Assembly (NCBI GenBank): GCA_014377705.1
Contig: JACMPC010000265.1
Coordinates: 1 to 32,153 of the forward strand
Source: Dermatophilaceae bacterium
GTDB lineage: Bacteria > Actinomycetota > Actinomycetes > Actinomycetales > Dermatophilaceae
Direction of reading: 5' to 3'
Length of the DNA: 32,153 nt
Shown: positions 22,163 to 31,736 of the stretch, piece by piece
How the letters are laid out: each line of letters begins with the position of its first letter
Position numbering within the stretch: position 1 is the first letter of the stretch
Program-made: the position numbers and the translations under genes
The notes under the pieces: generated by a model
Seen by the model: the letters and a program-made list of their open reading frames with translations, nothing else
Told to the model about the DNA's origin: nothing
Database searches by the model: none

Positions 22163-23466
22163 CGGAGGAACCCTTCATAGTGGCGCTGCTGCAACTGGGA
22201 CTCGATCTGCTTCACCGTGTCCAGTCCAACACTCACGATGATCAGGATAGAGGTGCCGCCGAACGGGAAGTTCTGGTCGGCTCCCACCAGTATGAGGGCG
22301 ATCAACGGGATCAGCGAGACCACAGCCAGGTAGATGGCACCCGGCACCGTGATTCGGTTCAGGACGTAGGCGAGGTACTCGGCCGTGGGCCGACCGGCGC
22401 GGATACCGGGGATGAAACCGCCGTATTTCTTCATGTTGTCGGCGACTTCAACGGGGTTGAAGGTGATGGACACATAGAAGAACGTGAAGAACACGATCAG
22501 GGCCACATACACGGCCATGTAGATCGGGTGGTCCCCACGGGTGAGGTACTGCTCGATGAACGTCACCCACGCTGCAGGCTTAGCCGTGCCACGGTTGAAC
22601 TGCGCGATCACGCCCGGAAGAGCCAGCATCGAGGAGGCGAAGATGACCGGGATGACCCCCGCCATGTTGACCTTGAGGGGGATATAGGTGCTCGTTCCGC
22701 CGTACATCCGGCGTCCGATCATCCGCTTGGCGTACTGCACCGGGATACGACGCTGAGACTGCTCGACGAACACCACCAGGGCGATCACCAGGAACCCGAT
22801 GAGGATGACCAGGAGGAAGGTGGAGGCGCCGCTCTGGCGGTAGATCGCAGACAGGGAGTCGGGGAAGCGCGCGGTGATCGAGGTGAAGATCAGCAGCGAC
22901 ATGCCGTTCCCGATACCGCGGTCGGTGATCAGCTCGCCCATCCACATGATCACGCCGGTGCCGGCGGTCATGGTCAGGACCATGATCAGGATCGTGCTTA
23001 GGCTGGTGTCCGGCATGATGCTCTTGCACGCGTCACCGAACAGGCTCTGGGGGTTGCGGGCTGCGGTGACCAGGGTTGAGGACTGCAGGACCGCGAGGCC
23101 GATCGTCAGGTATCGCGTGTACTGAGTCAGCTTCGCGGTGCCGGACTGCCCCTCCTGCTTGAGGGTCTCGAAACGGGGAATCACCACCACGAGCAGCTGG
23201 ACGATGATACTCGCGGTGATATACGGCATGATCCCCAGCGCGAAGACCGAGAGCTGCAGGAGCGCCCCACCACTGAACAGGTTGGCCAGGCCCAGGATGC
23301 CGCCATTGCCATTCGTGCCGCTCTGGCACTTCTGGATGTCCACGTAGCTCACCCCTGGCGTGGGAATGTGCGAGCCCAGGCGGAAGATCGAAATGACCGC
23401 AAGCGTGAACAGCAGCTTCTTGCGCAGGTCCGGCGTCTTGAACGCCCGCATGAAAGCCTGTAGCAC
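22159..23466 (-). CDS. secY: Preprotein translocase channel subunit SecY
   Basis: SecY is the membrane pore of the Sec secretion system. The 435-residue protein shows about ten transmembrane segments, beginning with RKKLLFTLAVISIFRLGSHI. It includes GIMPYITASIIVQLL (helix 2), the cytosolic loop RFETLKQEGQSGTAKLTQYT, and GGTSTYIPLKVNMAGVIPVIFAS. It starts at GTG 23466 with GGAGG upstream. It is preceded by rplO across a 120-base gap with a GC-rich hairpin, and is coupled to adk downstream. Confidence 0.98.
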   Translation of the reverse strand: MLQAFMRAFKTPDLRKKLLFTLAVISIFRLGSHIPTPGVSYVDIQKCQSGTNGNGGILGLANLFSGGALLQLSVFALGIMPYITASIIVQLLVVVIPRFETLKQEGQSGTAKLTQYTRYLTIGLAVLQSSTLVTAARNPQSLFGDACKSIMPDTSLSTILIMVLTMTAGTGVIMWMGELITDRGIGNGMSLLIFTSITARFPDSLSAIYRQSGASTFLLVILIGFLVIALVVFVEQSQRRIPVQYAKRMIGRRMYGGTSTYIPLKVNMAGVIPVIFASSMLALPGVIAQFNRGTAKPAAWVTFIEQYLTRGDHPIYMAVYVALIVFFTFFYVSITFNPVEVADNMKKYGGFIPGIRAGRPTAEYLAYVLNRITVPGAIYLAVVSLIPLIALILVGADQNFPFGGTSILIIVSVGLDTVKQIESQLQQRHYEGFLR

Positions 23467-23539
23467 CGATCCTCCTGATTGGTCCGAGGACCATATGTGT
23501 TCGCCACAAGAACAGTCCGACGGACGATAACACCCCGGA

Positions 23540-23561
23540 CCCGGGAGCCCGGGCGCCCGGG
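23540..23561 (-). terminator. Triple CCCGGG hairpin in the rplO-secY spacer
   Basis: CCCGGG occurs at 23540, 23548 and 23556, an eight-base period. Positions 23548-23561 form a perfect 14-base palindrome. The RNA can fold in two ways using neighbouring copies. It lies about 25 bases after the rplO stop, with no U-tract. It may lower readthrough into secY or protect the upstream mRNA. Confidence 0.4.
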
Positions 23562-23586
23562 GCGCTATCGATAGAGCACTAGTTGA

Positions 23587-24045
23587 TCAGAGCGTGGTGG
23601 CAGAGCCACCCGCAGCCTCAATCTTATCCTTGGCGGTCACCGAGAACTTGTGAACCGTGACTGCCACCTTGACGGTGATCTCGCCGGTGCCGAGCACCTT
23701 GACGAGCTCGCCATCGCGAACGGCGCCCTTGGCCACCAGGTCCTCAATCGTCACGTCTCCACCCTGCGGGAACAGCAGCGAGATGCGGTCCAGGTTCACG
23801 ACCTGATACTCCTTGCGGAACGGGTTCTTGAAGCCACGCAGCTTGGGAAGCCGCATGTGCATCGGCATCTGGCCACCCTCGAAGCTCTCCGCAACCTGGT
23901 AACGCGCCTTGGTGCCCTTGGTGCCGCGACCGGCGGTCTTGCCCCTCTTGCCGCCCTCACCGCGACCCACGCGGGTCTTGGCGGTCTTGGCGCCGGGAGC
24001 CGGGCGAAGATGGTGAATCTTCAGCGCAGATGATTCTTTGGCCAT
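23587..24045 (-). CDS. rplO: 50S ribosomal protein L15
   Basis: L15 is a large-subunit assembly protein with a long basic N-terminal arm. The 152-residue product shows [13 protein letters not shown], the Gly-rich [18 protein letters not shown] and the C-terminal [12 protein letters not shown] region. The protein ends [11 protein letters not shown], as in other actinobacteria. ATG at 24045, two bases after the rpmD stop. Confidence 0.98.
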   Translation of the reverse strand: MAKESSALKIHHLRPAPGAKTAKTRVGRGEGGKRGKTAGRGTKGTKARYQVAESFEGGQMPMHMRLPKLRGFKNPFRKEYQVVNLDRISLLFPQGGDVTIEDLVAKGAVRDGELVKVLGTGEITVKVAVTVHKFSVTAKDKIEAAGGSATTL

Positions 24046-24047
24046 GT

Positions 24048-24230
24048 TCAGTCAACCTCCTCGACGGCAACCAGGTGCCTGACGGTGTTGACCATCCCGC
24101 GGATCTCGGGACGGTCCTCCTTGACGACCACGTCATGGACATGCTTCAGGCCGAGGGAGCGCAGCGTTTCACGCTGGTTCTGCAGCCCGCCGATCCCGGA
24201 TCGGGTCTGGGTTACTTTCAAGCGCGTCAT
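24048..24230 (-). CDS. rpmD: 50S ribosomal protein L30
   Basis: L30 is a 60-residue protein of the large subunit. The motif [15 protein letters not shown] leads into [20 protein letters not shown] and [17 protein letters not shown], matching the family from end to end. Its ATG overlaps the rpsE stop by one base (TGATG), so it is coupled to rpsE. rplO follows after two bases. Confidence 0.97.
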   Translation of the reverse strand: MTRLKVTQTRSGIGGLQNQRETLRSLGLKHVHDVVVKEDRPEIRGMVNTVRHLVAVEEVD

Positions 24231-24886
24231 CAGGCATCGATCCCTGCGGCGCGAGCACGCAGCATGGCCGCCGGAGCAACATGCTCCAGAGGCAGGCCAC
24301 GACGAGCGGCAACCTCTTCGGGACGCTCAAGGCCGCGCAGCGCCGCAACCGTCGCGTGAACCACGTTGATGGCGTTGTCCGAACCCAGGGACTTGGACAA
24401 CACATCCTTGATACCGGCGCACTCAAGCACGGCTCGCACCGGGCCGCCGGCGATGACGCCGGTACCGGGGGCAGCCGGGCGTAGCAGGACGACACCGGCT
24501 GCGGCCTCACCCTGGACCGGGTGGGGAATGGTGCCCTGGATACGCGGGACCTTGAAGAACTCCTTCTTGGCCTCCTCGACACCCTTGGCTATGGCCGCGG
24601 GAACTTCCTTGGCCTTGCCGTAGCCGACGCCAACGGTGCCATCGCCATCGCCAACCACGACGAGGGCGGTGAAGCTGAAGCGACGACCTCCCTTGACAAC
24701 CTTGGAGACTCGGTTGATGGTGACGACGCGTTCGACAAAGGCGTTCTTGTCGGGCGCGTTGTCGCGACCGCGGCCATCACGGTCACGGCCTCCGCCACGT
24801 CGGTCGTTGCGCTCGCCGCCGCTTGCACCGCTGGCGGCACCGGCACTGGTGCCGGCTCCAGTTCCTCGACGCTGGGGTCCAGGCAT
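24230..24886 (-). CDS. rpsE: 30S ribosomal protein S5 with N-terminal extension
   Basis: S5 helps decoding accuracy and carries the spectinomycin-contact loop. The 218-residue protein has about 45 extra N-terminal residues rich in Gly, Arg, Ala and Asp. The core follows: [21 protein letters not shown] (the loop), [33 protein letters not shown] and a C-terminal helix. The ATG is at 24886. It lies 40 bases after rplR. The loop residues look wild type. Confidence 0.98.
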   Translation of the reverse strand: MPGPQRRGTGAGTSAGAASGASGGERNDRRGGGRDRDGRGRDNAPDKNAFVERVVTINRVSKVVKGGRRFSFTALVVVGDGDGTVGVGYGKAKEVPAAIAKGVEEAKKEFFKVPRIQGTIPHPVQGEAAAGVVLLRPAAPGTGVIAGGPVRAVLECAGIKDVLSKSLGSDNAINVVHATVAALRGLERPEEVAARRGLPLEHVAPAAMLRARAAGIDA

Positions 24887-24926
24887 CAGACGTTCCTCTT
24901 CTCAGAAATCTCGGGCAGCACGTGCA

Positions 24927-25301
24927 TCACAGGGACAGCCCGCCCTCGCGTGCACCATCAGCGAGCGCAGCGACACGACCGTGGTAACGGTTGCCTCCAC
25001 GGTCGAAGACGACAGCGTCGACACCGGCGGTCTTGGCCCGCTGGGCGAGCAGCTCGCCGACTTTCCGTGCTTTGGCGGTCTTGTCACCGTCGAAAGAACG
25101 CAGGTCGGGCTCCATGGTCGAGGCCGAGGCCACCGTCGTGCCCTGTGAGTCGTCGACGATCTGCACGAAGACGTGCCGACTCGAACGAGACACCACCAGG
25201 CGCGGGCGCAAGGAGGTGCCATTGACCCTCTTGCGTACCCGAAGGTGACGACGACCCCGCGCGGCGCTCTTGCTCTTGGCGCGCTTGATGATCAGTGCCA
25301 T
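24927..25301 (-). CDS. rplR: 50S ribosomal protein L18
   Basis: L18 binds 5S rRNA in the central protuberance. The 124-residue protein has a basic N-terminus ([20 protein letters not shown]), then [20 protein letters not shown], and the C-terminal [26 protein letters not shown] signature. The ATG is at 25301, three bases after the rplF stop, so the two are closely coupled. Confidence 0.98.
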   Translation of the reverse strand: MALIIKRAKSKSAARGRRHLRVRKRVNGTSLRPRLVVSRSSRHVFVQIVDDSQGTTVASASTMEPDLRSFDGDKTAKARKVGELLAQRAKTAGVDAVVFDRGGNRYHGRVAALADGAREGGLSL

Positions 25302-25304
25302 GGC

Positions 25305-25844
25305 TTACTTACCGGCCTTTCCGACCTTGCGGCGGATCTGCTCGCCTGCGTAGCGAACGCCCTTGCCCTTGTAGGGGTCAGGCTTGCGCAGCTTGCGAAT
25401 GTTCGCGGCGATCTCGCCGACGAGCTGTTTGTCGATGCCCTGGACCGCGAAGCGGGTGGGATTCTCGACGATGAAGGAGATGCCCTCGGGCGCCTTGACG
25501 GTGATCGAGTGGCTGTAACCAAGGGCGAACTCGAGGTCGCGCCCCTTCACTGCCACCCGGTAACCGGTGCCGTAGATCTCCAGCTTCTTCTCATAGCCCT
25601 CGGTGACACCGAGAACCATGTTGTTGATGAGGGTTCGGGTCAGTCCGTGCAACGAGCGCGACTGGCGCTCGTCGTTGGGGCGTTTGACCTCGACGGTCCC
25701 CTCAACGGATCGGGCTACCGTGATCGGCACAGCAACAACGTGCTGCAACTGGCCCTTGGGGCCTTTGACCGTGACAGCCTGTCCGTCGATGGACACGTCG
25801 ACACCTGACGGCACCGGGACAGGAAGTCGTCCAATACGGGACAT
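25305..25844 (-). CDS. rplF: 50S ribosomal protein L6
   Basis: L6 lies at the base of the L7/L12 stalk near the factor-binding site. The 179-residue protein has two repeats of the L6 fold and starts [20 protein letters not shown]. It contains [21 protein letters not shown] and ends with the conserved [25 protein letters not shown] region. ATG at 25844 with GAGGAG upstream. Downstream of rpsH by 19 bases. Confidence 0.98.
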   Translation of the reverse strand: MSRIGRLPVPVPSGVDVSIDGQAVTVKGPKGQLQHVVAVPITVARSVEGTVEVKRPNDERQSRSLHGLTRTLINNMVLGVTEGYEKKLEIYGTGYRVAVKGRDLEFALGYSHSITVKAPEGISFIVENPTRFAVQGIDKQLVGEIAANIRKLRKPDPYKGKGVRYAGEQIRRKVGKAGK

Positions 25845-25863
25845 GAGTGCTCCTCCTCTTCCG

Positions 25864-26262
25864 TTACCAGACGTAGGCGAGAACTTCTCCGCCTACACCT
25901 TTTTTGGCGGCCTGCTTGTCGGTCAACAAGCCGGAGGACGTGGAAATGATGGCGACACCGAGACCGCCGAGAACCTTGGGAAGGCCCGTCGACTTGGCGT
26001 AGACGCGCAGACCAGGTTTGGACACCCGACGCACACCAGCAATGGAACGCTCGCGGTTGGGGCCGTACTTCAGGTCGATGGTCAGCGTCTGGCCAACTTC
26101 GGCGTCCCCGACCTGCCAGCCCGAGATGTAACCCTCGGCCTGCAGAATCTCAGCGATATGGGACTTGAGCTTGGAGAACGGCATGGAGACCACGTCGTGG
26201 TGCGCCGAGTTGGCGTTCCGGACGCGGGTCAACATATCCGCAATCGGGTCTGACATTGTCAT
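25864..26262 (-). CDS. rpsH: 30S ribosomal protein S8
   Basis: S8 is a primary 16S rRNA binder in the 30S body. The 132-residue protein starts [17 protein letters not shown] and contains [17 protein letters not shown] and the family C-terminal signature [27 protein letters not shown] chose ATG 26262 rather than the ATG two codons later, because MTM starts are common in actinobacteria and GGAA lies upstream of it. The 76-base gap from rpsN holds the palindrome CAGGTCGACCTG (26306-26317), of unknown role. Confidence 0.97.
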   Translation of the reverse strand: MTMSDPIADMLTRVRNANSAHHDVVSMPFSKLKSHIAEILQAEGYISGWQVGDAEVGQTLTIDLKYGPNRERSIAGVRRVSKPGLRVYAKSTGLPKVLGGLGVAIISTSSGLLTDKQAAKKGVGGEVLAYVW

Positions 26263-26338
26263 TGGGCTATTCCGCCCTTCCTCACCGGGGTTTCAACCTG
26301 TGAAACAGGTCGACCTGCGGCGTATTCGTTGATACGGG

Positions 26339-26524
26339 TCACCAGCTGCTCTTCGTAACGCCCGGGAGCTCGCCGGCGTGAGCCATCTCCCGAAGACAGA
26401 TACGGCAGAGGCCAAACTTGCGATAGACCGAATGGGGCCGACCACACCGCTGACAGCGGGTGTAGCCACGGACCTTGAACTTCGGCTTGGCATTCGCCTT
26501 GTTGATCAGCGCAGTTTTTGCCAC
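26339..26524 (-). CDS. rpsN: 30S ribosomal protein S14, type Z (zinc-binding)
   Basis: The short 61-residue S14 form has a zinc ribbon with C24, C27, C40 and C43 ([10 protein letters not shown], then GLCRICLRE). It sits between rplE and rpsH, its normal position in Gram-positive spc operons. It starts with GTG at 26524, two bases after the rplE stop. Many actinobacteria keep a second zinc-free S14 elsewhere for zinc starvation; that copy is not in this window. Sometimes named rpsZ. Confidence 0.97.
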   Translation of the reverse strand: MAKTALINKANAKPKFKVRGYTRCQRCGRPHSVYRKFGLCRICLREMAHAGELPGVTKSSW

Positions 26525-26526
26525 GG

Positions 26527-27108
26527 TCAGTTCTCCTTGAACGGGAAGCCGAGGTGACGCAACAGCGCACGACCCTCGTCGTCATTGACCGCCGTGGTGA
26601 CGACGGTGATGTCCATGCCCCGCACGCGGTCGATCTTGTCCTGGTCGATCTCGTGGAACATCGACTGCTCGGTCAGGCCGAACGTGTAGTTGCCGCGCCC
26701 GTCGAACTGCTTGGACGACAGACCACGGAAGTCACGGATGCGTGGAAGGGCTACCGAGACAAGACGGTCCAGGAACTCCCACATCCGATCGCCGCGAAGC
26801 GTGGTGTGCGCACCGATCGGCATGCCCTCGCGCAGCTTGAACTGAGCGATGGACTTCCGTGCCTTGGTCACGACCGGCTTCTGGCCGGTGATGGCCGAAA
26901 GGTCACGCACGGCCCCGTCGATGAGCTTCGCGTCACGCGCAGCCTCGCCGACACCCATGTTCACGATGACCTTGACGACGCCGGGCACCTGCATGGGGTT
27001 GCTGTAGCCGAACTCCTTGACCAGCGCCGGCTTGATCTCGTCCGCATAGCGAGTCTTCAGGCGCGGCATGACCAGGGTGCCGTCAGTCTCGGTCTTGGTC
27101 TCAGTCAT
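26527..27108 (-). CDS. rplE: 50S ribosomal protein L5
   Basis: L5 binds 5S rRNA and contacts P-site tRNA. The 193-residue protein has a 14-residue hydrophilic N-terminal tail, then [21 protein letters not shown]. It also shows [41 protein letters not shown] and [21 protein letters not shown]. The ATG at 27108 overlaps the rplX stop (ATGA), so translation is coupled. Confidence 0.98.
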   Translation of the reverse strand: MTETKTETDGTLVMPRLKTRYADEIKPALVKEFGYSNPMQVPGVVKVIVNMGVGEAARDAKLIDGAVRDLSAITGQKPVVTKARKSIAQFKLREGMPIGAHTTLRGDRMWEFLDRLVSVALPRIRDFRGLSSKQFDGRGNYTFGLTEQSMFHEIDQDKIDRVRGMDITVVTTAVNDDEGRALLRHLGFPFKEN

Positions 27109-27473
27109 GACAGGTCCTTACCGGAACGCACGGCAACGCGAATTCGCGTGACCTTCGGGCGTCCATCCCGCTCAACTGTCTCCAGGCGGGTTCGAATGCG
27201 GGTCGGGGTCTTGGTCTCAGGGTCCACGATCGCCACGTTGCTCACGTGAACCGGCGCTTCCTGCACGACCAGGCCACCGGTGCGGGCACCTCGACCAGTC
27301 GTACCCGTCTTGGTATGACGCGTGATCCGGTTGATCCCCTCGACCAGCACCCGCTGCGTGTCCGGGTAGACAGCGATGACCTTGCCCTGCTTGCCACGGT
27401 CGCCGCCGTTCTTCTGGGAACGACCGCTGGTGACCTGCACGAGGTCACCCTTCTTGATCTTCATGTTGGCCAT
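27105..27473 (-). CDS. rplX: 50S ribosomal protein L24
   Basis: L24 starts 50S assembly and lies near the exit tunnel. The 122-residue protein begins [20 protein letters not shown] with a KOW motif ([23 protein letters not shown]). It has the family region [20 protein letters not shown] and [20 protein letters not shown]. The ATG at 27473 lies three bases after the rplN stop. Confidence 0.98.
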   Translation of the reverse strand: MANMKIKKGDLVQVTSGRSQKNGGDRGKQGKVIAVYPDTQRVLVEGINRITRHTKTGTTGRGARTGGLVVQEAPVHVSNVAIVDPETKTPTRIRTRLETVERDGRPKVTRIRVAVRSGKDLS

Positions 27474-27476
27474 GGG

Positions 27477-27845
27477 CTACAACACCTCCGGCGCGAGCGA
27501 GATGATCTTCATGAACTTCTTCTCGCGCAGCTCACGGCCCACGGGCCCGAAGATCCGGGTTCCACGCGGATCGCCGTCGGTCTTGAGGATGACGGCGGCG
27601 TTCTCGTCAAACTTGATGTATGAACCGTCGGCACGCCGACGCTCCTTGGTCGTCCGGACGATGACCGCCTTGACAACTTCACCCTTTTTGACGTTGCCGC
27701 CGGGGATGGCGTCCTTGACGGCGGCAACGATCACGTCGCCTATGCCGGCGTAACGACGACCGGAACCACCGAGAACACGGATGCAAAGAATCATCTTGGC
27801 ACCGGTGTTGTCGGCGACACGCAGTCGCGACTCCTGCTGGATCAC
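27477..27845 (-). CDS. rplN: 50S ribosomal protein L14
   Basis: L14 forms part of an intersubunit bridge. The 122-residue protein matches the family without gaps: [60 protein letters not shown] and [20 protein letters not shown]. The start is GTG at 27845. The 153-base gap to rpsQ upstream is the longest in this part of the operon. Confidence 0.98.
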   Translation of the reverse strand: MIQQESRLRVADNTGAKMILCIRVLGGSGRRYAGIGDVIVAAVKDAIPGGNVKKGEVVKAVIVRTTKERRRADGSYIKFDENAAVILKTDGDPRGTRIFGPVGRELREKKFMKIISLAPEVL

Positions 27846-27967
27846 TGTCTTACTCCTGTCGTCGCGCTGGTTCTCATCTCTGAGCCTTGCGGAACCAATC
27901 TGTGGTCATTCCCGCTCTGCCGTCTGGCCGCCTGGAAACCGACGACCGGCATACCCGGGTTGATTGA

Positions 27968-27997
27968 ACGCGCCTTCATTGGACGCGCCTTCATTGG
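27968..27997. repeat. Exact 15-bp tandem duplication after rpsQ
   Basis: ACGCGCCTTCATTGG occurs twice in direct contact (27968-27982 and 27983-27997). It ends one base before the rpsQ stop codon, in the rpsQ-rplN spacer. The identity of the copies suggests a recent slippage event. Confidence 0.9.
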
Positions 27998-27998
27998 A

Positions 27999-28304
27999 CT
28001 ACTTGGCACGCTCGAGGATCTCCACCAGGCGCCAGTGCTTGGTGGCCGAGAGCGGGCGAGTCTCCATGATGAGGACCCGATCGCCCACGCCCGCCGAGTT
28101 GGCCTCGTCGTGCGCCTTGATCTTGGTGCTGCGCCGGATCACCTTGCCGTACAAGGGGTGCTTGACGCGGTCCTCGACCTCGACAACAACGGTCTTGTCC
28201 ATCTTGCCGCTGACGACGTAGCCCTGACGAGTCTTGCGATAATTGCGCTCTTCAGCGTTAGCCACGGTGCCCTTCTCCTGCTGGTCTTCAGTCATAGTGA
28301 TCAC
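27999..28304 (-). CDS. rpsQ: 30S ribosomal protein S17
   Basis: S17 is a primary 16S rRNA binder with an OB fold. The 101-residue protein has a polar N-terminal tail, then [41 protein letters not shown] and [20 protein letters not shown]. The GTG start at 28304 overlaps the rpmC stop (GTGA); an in-frame ATG three codons later (28295) is the alternative start. Tandem duplication and a longer spacer follow it. Confidence 0.97.
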   Translation of the reverse strand: MITMTEDQQEKGTVANAEERNYRKTRQGYVVSGKMDKTVVVEVEDRVKHPLYGKVIRRSTKIKAHDEANSAGVGDRVLIMETRPLSATKHWRLVEILERAK

Positions 28305-28537
28305 TCAGCCGCCTTGGGCCGACCGATGTTGAGCTCTCGCTCGCTCATCTCGGTGTAGATCCGGGCGATGTCCTTGCGAACAGCACGCAGACGACCGTGA
28401 TTCTCCAGCTGACCGGTGGCCGACTGAAAACGGAGGTTGAACAGCTCTTCCTTGGACTTACGAAGCTCGTCGACCAGACGGTCGTCATCGAACCCTCGCA
28501 GCTGCGCGGAAGCCAGTTCACTGGTCCCGATTGCCAT
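28301..28537 (-). CDS. rpmC: 50S ribosomal protein L29
   Basis: L29 lies at the exit tunnel and helps dock SRP and trigger factor. The 78-residue protein shows [20 protein letters not shown], then [20 protein letters not shown] and [17 protein letters not shown], the whole family pattern. Its ATG overlaps the rplP stop by one base, and its stop overlaps the rpsQ start, so three genes are translationally chained. Confidence 0.97.
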   Translation of the reverse strand: MAIGTSELASAQLRGFDDDRLVDELRKSKEELFNLRFQSATGQLENHGRLRAVRKDIARIYTEMSERELNIGRPKAAE

Positions 28538-28956
28538 CAGACATCACCACCCTCACGCCGAACGAAGCGGCACTTCATCGGAAGCTTGTGCATTGCCAGA
28601 CGCAGAGCCTCGCGAGCGACGTCTTCGTCAACACCCGCAAGCTCGAACATGACGCGTCCAGGCTTGACGTTGGCGATCCACCATTCCGGAGAGCCCTTAC
28701 CGGACCCCATACGGGTCTCGGCGGGCTTCTTGGTCAACGGACGGTCAGGGTAGATGTTGATCCACACCTTGCCGCCACGCTTCATGTAGCGAGTCATAGC
28801 GATACGCGCGGACTCGATCTGGCGGTTGGTCACGTAGGCGGGCTCAAGAGCCTGGATGCCATAGTCGCCGAACGCGATCGTGGTGCCGCCGGTGGCTGCG
28901 CCATGACGGCCCGGGTGGTGCTGCTTACGGTGCTTGACCCGACGAGGTATCAACAT
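28537..28956 (-). CDS. rplP: 50S ribosomal protein L16
   Basis: L16 shapes the A site and the peptidyl-transferase region. The 139-residue protein starts [20 protein letters not shown]. It has [40 protein letters not shown], and [20 protein letters not shown]. The ATG overlaps the rpsC stop in TGATG. Confidence 0.98.
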   Translation of the reverse strand: MLIPRRVKHRKQHHPGRHGAATGGTTIAFGDYGIQALEPAYVTNRQIESARIAMTRYMKRGGKVWINIYPDRPLTKKPAETRMGSGKGSPEWWIANVKPGRVMFELAGVDEDVAREALRLAMHKLPMKCRFVRREGGDV

Positions 28957-29813
28957 CAGGACTCAGCTCCCTGCGGGCCAGCAGCCGGGGCCTCGGTAGC
29001 AGCAGCGGCCGGCGTCTCGGTGGCCGTGGCGGCTGGAGCCGCAGCCTCGTCGGACCGGGGCGCACGAACCGGACGGCCACCACGGGCCGGACGGTCTGCA
29101 CGGTCCGGGCCGTCCCGGCGCGGTCCACGCTGGGGACGTGAGGGGGCAGCGGCCTGTTCGCGGGCGAACTCCTTGGCCGTCTGGTTCCCCTTGTAGATCC
29201 ACACCTTCACGCCGATGCGGCCGAACGTCGTTCGAGCCTCGTAGAAGCCATAGTCGATGTTGGCGCGCAGGGTGTGCAGCGGGACCCGGCCCTCGCGGTA
29301 GAACTCCGACCGCGACATCTCGGCGCCACCAAGGCGACCTGAGCACTGAACCCGGATGCCTTTGGCACCCGCGCGCAGCGAGGACTGCATGCTCTTGCGC
29401 ATGGCACGACGGAACGACACCCGAGCAGAGAGCTGCTCGGCAACGCCCTGGGCCACGAGCTGGGAGTCAAGCTCGGGGTTCTTGACCTCGAGGATGTTCA
29501 GCTGAACCTGTTTGCCAGTGAGCTTCTCGAGCTCACCGCGGATGCGGTCCGCTTCGGCGCCCCGGCGACCGATGACGATGCCAGGACGAGCCGTGTGGAT
29601 GTCGACACGAACGCGGTCACGCGTGCGCTCGATCTCCACCCGGGAGATACCTGCACGTTCCATGCCCTTGGACATGAGCCTGCGGATCTCGACATCTTCC
29701 TTGACGAAGTCGCGGTATCGCTGACCGACCTTGGTGCTGTCAGCGAACCATCGGCTCTTGTGCTCGGTCGTGATGCCCAGGCGGAAGCCGTTTGGGTTGA
29801 CCTTCTGCCCCAT
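28956..29813 (-). CDS. rpsC: 30S ribosomal protein S3 with C-terminal extension
   Basis: S3 lines the mRNA entry site and has helicase activity with S4 and S5. The 285-residue protein begins [20 protein letters not shown]. It has a KH domain with the GRRG loop ([20 protein letters not shown]) and the C-terminal domain [20 protein letters not shown]. About 70 extra residues follow, rich in Arg/Pro then Ala/Thr/Glu, as in other actinobacteria. ATG at 29813, one base after the rplV stop. Confidence 0.98.
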   Translation of the reverse strand: MGQKVNPNGFRLGITTEHKSRWFADSTKVGQRYRDFVKEDVEIRRLMSKGMERAGISRVEIERTRDRVRVDIHTARPGIVIGRRGAEADRIRGELEKLTGKQVQLNILEVKNPELDSQLVAQGVAEQLSARVSFRRAMRKSMQSSLRAGAKGIRVQCSGRLGGAEMSRSEFYREGRVPLHTLRANIDYGFYEARTTFGRIGVKVWIYKGNQTAKEFAREQAAAPSRPQRGPRRDGPDRADRPARGGRPVRAPRSDEAAAPAATATETPAAAATEAPAAGPQGAES

Positions 29814-29814
29814 A

Positions 29815-30186
29815 TCAGACTCCCTTGCCTGTGTTCTTGATCGGCTGCGTCACACGAACCGTGATGTGGCTCGTGCGCTTGCGGATACGGAAGGCACGAC
29901 CCTGAGCGCGCGGACGGAACCGCTTCATGGTCGGGCCTTCGTCGACGTACGCCTCGCTGATCACCAGCATGCGCTCGTCGAATGCTTCTGCTGCCTTGTC
30001 GGCCTTCACTCGAGCGTTCGCTATGGCGCTTTCCAGCACCTTGCGAACGGGCTCGCTCGCGGCCTGCGGTGCAAACTGCAGCACCGCAATGGCCTCGGTC
30101 GCCTGCTTGCCACGGATCAGGTCCACGACGCGGCGGGCCTTCATGGGCGTAACACGGACGTGCCGCGCCTGCGCCTTGGCTTCCAT
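29815..30186 (-). CDS. rplV: 50S ribosomal protein L22
   Basis: L22 spans the large subunit; its long hairpin lines the exit tunnel beside the macrolide site. The 123-residue protein shows [35 protein letters not shown] and the hairpin [20 protein letters not shown]. No insertion or deletion is seen in the hairpin. ATG at 30186; it follows rpsS by 70 bases. Confidence 0.98.
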   Translation of the reverse strand: MEAKAQARHVRVTPMKARRVVDLIRGKQATEAIAVLQFAPQAASEPVRKVLESAIANARVKADKAAEAFDERMLVISEAYVDEGPTMKRFRPRAQGRAFRIRKRTSHITVRVTQPIKNTGKGV

Positions 30187-30256
30187 CGCTGTCCCTTGCT
30201 TTCGTTCGAAGTTAGATCAGGTGGGTGTGGTTAACCCGTGGTGTACAGACCCCCGC

Positions 30257-30538
30257 TCAGCGGCGGCGGGCCTTCTTGTCGTCCTTCACGTGACCCTTGA
30301 AAGTCCGCGTCGGCGAGAACTCACCGAGCTTGTGACCAACCATGGACTCCGTCACGAACACCGGGACGTGCTTGCGGCCGTCGTGCACCGCGATGGTGTG
30401 TCCGAGCATGTCAGGCACGATCATCGAGCGGCGAGACCAGGTCTTGATCACGGTCTTGGTGCCGGCCGCGTTCTGGACATCCACCTTCTTCTGAAGGTGG
30501 TCGTCGACGAATGGGCCCTTCTTCAGGCTACGAGGCAT
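30257..30538 (-). CDS. rpsS: 30S ribosomal protein S19
   Basis: S19 is in the 30S head near A-site tRNA. The 93-residue protein starts [20 protein letters not shown]. It contains the signature [20 protein letters not shown] and [23 protein letters not shown] at 30538, 14 bases after the rplB stop. Confidence 0.98.
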   Translation of the reverse strand: MPRSLKKGPFVDDHLQKKVDVQNAAGTKTVIKTWSRRSMIVPDMLGHTIAVHDGRKHVPVFVTESMVGHKLGEFSPTRTFKGHVKDDKKARRR

Positions 30539-30552
30539 TCTCCAGGCTCCTA

Positions 30553-31383
30553 TCAGCGCTTCTTGCGACGACGACGGACAATCAGCTTGTCGCTGTCCTT
30601 GTTGGGGTGCCGGGTGCGGCCTTCGGCCTGGCCCCAGGGGCTGACCGGGTGGCGTCCACCGGAGGTCTTGCCCTCTCCACCACCATGTGGGTGGTCGACC
30701 GGGTTCATCGCGACACCACGCACCGTCGGGCGTTTGCCCTTCCAGCGCATGCGGCCAGCCTTGCCCCAGTTGATGTTGCTCTGCTCGGCGTTACCCACCT
30801 CGCCGACCGTTGCACGACAGCGCAGGTCGACGTTGCGGATCTCGCCGGACGGCATACGAAGCTGAGCGTAGGGACCGTCCTTGGCCACCAGCTGCACCTT
30901 GGCTCCGGCCGACCGCGCGATCTTGGCGCCGCCACCTGGGCGAAGCTCGATCGCGTGGATGACCGTTCCCACGGGGATGTTTCGCATCGGCAGACTGTTG
31001 CCCGGCTTGATGTCGGAGCCCGCGCCATTCTCGATCAGGTCGCCCTGGCTGAGCTTGTTCGGGGCCAGAATGTAGCGCTTCTCGCCATCTGCGTAGTGCA
31101 GAAGCGCGATTCGGGCGGTGCGGTTCGGGTCGTACTCGATGTGGGCGACCTTGGCCGGTACGCCGTCCTTGTCGTGGCGACGGAAGTCGATCACTCGGTA
31201 GGCACGCTTGTGGCCGCCACCGATGTGACGAGTGGTGATGCGCCCCGCGTTGTTGCGTCCGCCGCTCTTGGTCAGCGGGCGAACGAGCGACTTCTCAGGC
31301 GTCGTCCTCGTGATCTCCACGAAGTCGGCAACGCTGGAGCCACGACGACCTGGTGTCGTCGGCTTGTACTTACGGATTCCCAT
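30553..31383 (-). CDS. rplB: 50S ribosomal protein L2
   Basis: L2 is needed for subunit joining and peptidyl transfer. The 276-residue protein begins [20 protein letters not shown]. It holds [20 protein letters not shown] and the conserved C-terminal [19 protein letters not shown] with the key His. It ends in a basic tail ([10 protein letters not shown]). ATG at 31383; a 50-base gap separates it from rplW. Confidence 0.98.
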   Translation of the reverse strand: MGIRKYKPTTPGRRGSSVADFVEITRTTPEKSLVRPLTKSGGRNNAGRITTRHIGGGHKRAYRVIDFRRHDKDGVPAKVAHIEYDPNRTARIALLHYADGEKRYILAPNKLSQGDLIENGAGSDIKPGNSLPMRNIPVGTVIHAIELRPGGGAKIARSAGAKVQLVAKDGPYAQLRMPSGEIRNVDLRCRATVGEVGNAEQSNINWGKAGRMRWKGKRPTVRGVAMNPVDHPHGGGEGKTSGGRHPVSPWGQAEGRTRHPNKDSDKLIVRRRRKKR

Positions 31384-31433
31384 TGTCTGAAGGCCTCAGT
31401 TCCCGTTGTCTCGGTCAGTCTTCGCTAGGGCGG

Positions 31434-31736
31434 TCACGCGACCGAACCTCCGAAGATGTCGATCGAGCCTTCCTTGAGGGTGACGATCGCGCGCTTGGTG
31501 TCCTTGCGCTTGCCCAGACCGAACCGGGTGCGACGGGTCTTGCCCTTGCGGTTGAGTGTGTTGACCGAGTCGACCTTGACGCCGAAAATACGCTCGACAG
31601 CGATCTTGATCTCGGTCTTGTTGGCCCGCGGGTCCACGATGAAGGTGTATTTACCCTCATCGAGCAGACCGTAGGACTTCTCGGAGACCACCGGGGCGAG
31701 CAGGATGTCGCGAGGGTCCTTGTTCAGCGTGATCAC
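31434..31736 (-). CDS. rplW: 50S ribosomal protein L23
   Basis: L23 at the exit tunnel docks trigger factor and SRP. The 100-residue protein shows [40 protein letters not shown] and the loop [20 protein letters not shown]. The GTG start at 31736 overlaps the rplD stop (GTGA), so it is coupled to rplD. Confidence 0.98.
   Translation of the reverse strand: MITLNKDPRDILLAPVVSEKSYGLLDEGKYTFIVDPRANKTEIKIAVERIFGVKVDSVNTLNRKGKTRRTRFGLGKRKDTKRAIVTLKEGSIDIFGGSVA

Noticed and set aside
26306-26317. Palindrome CAGGTCGACCTG as an operator
   Set aside because: It lies inside the operon between rpsN and rpsH, with no promoter beside it; a 12-base palindrome may be chance.
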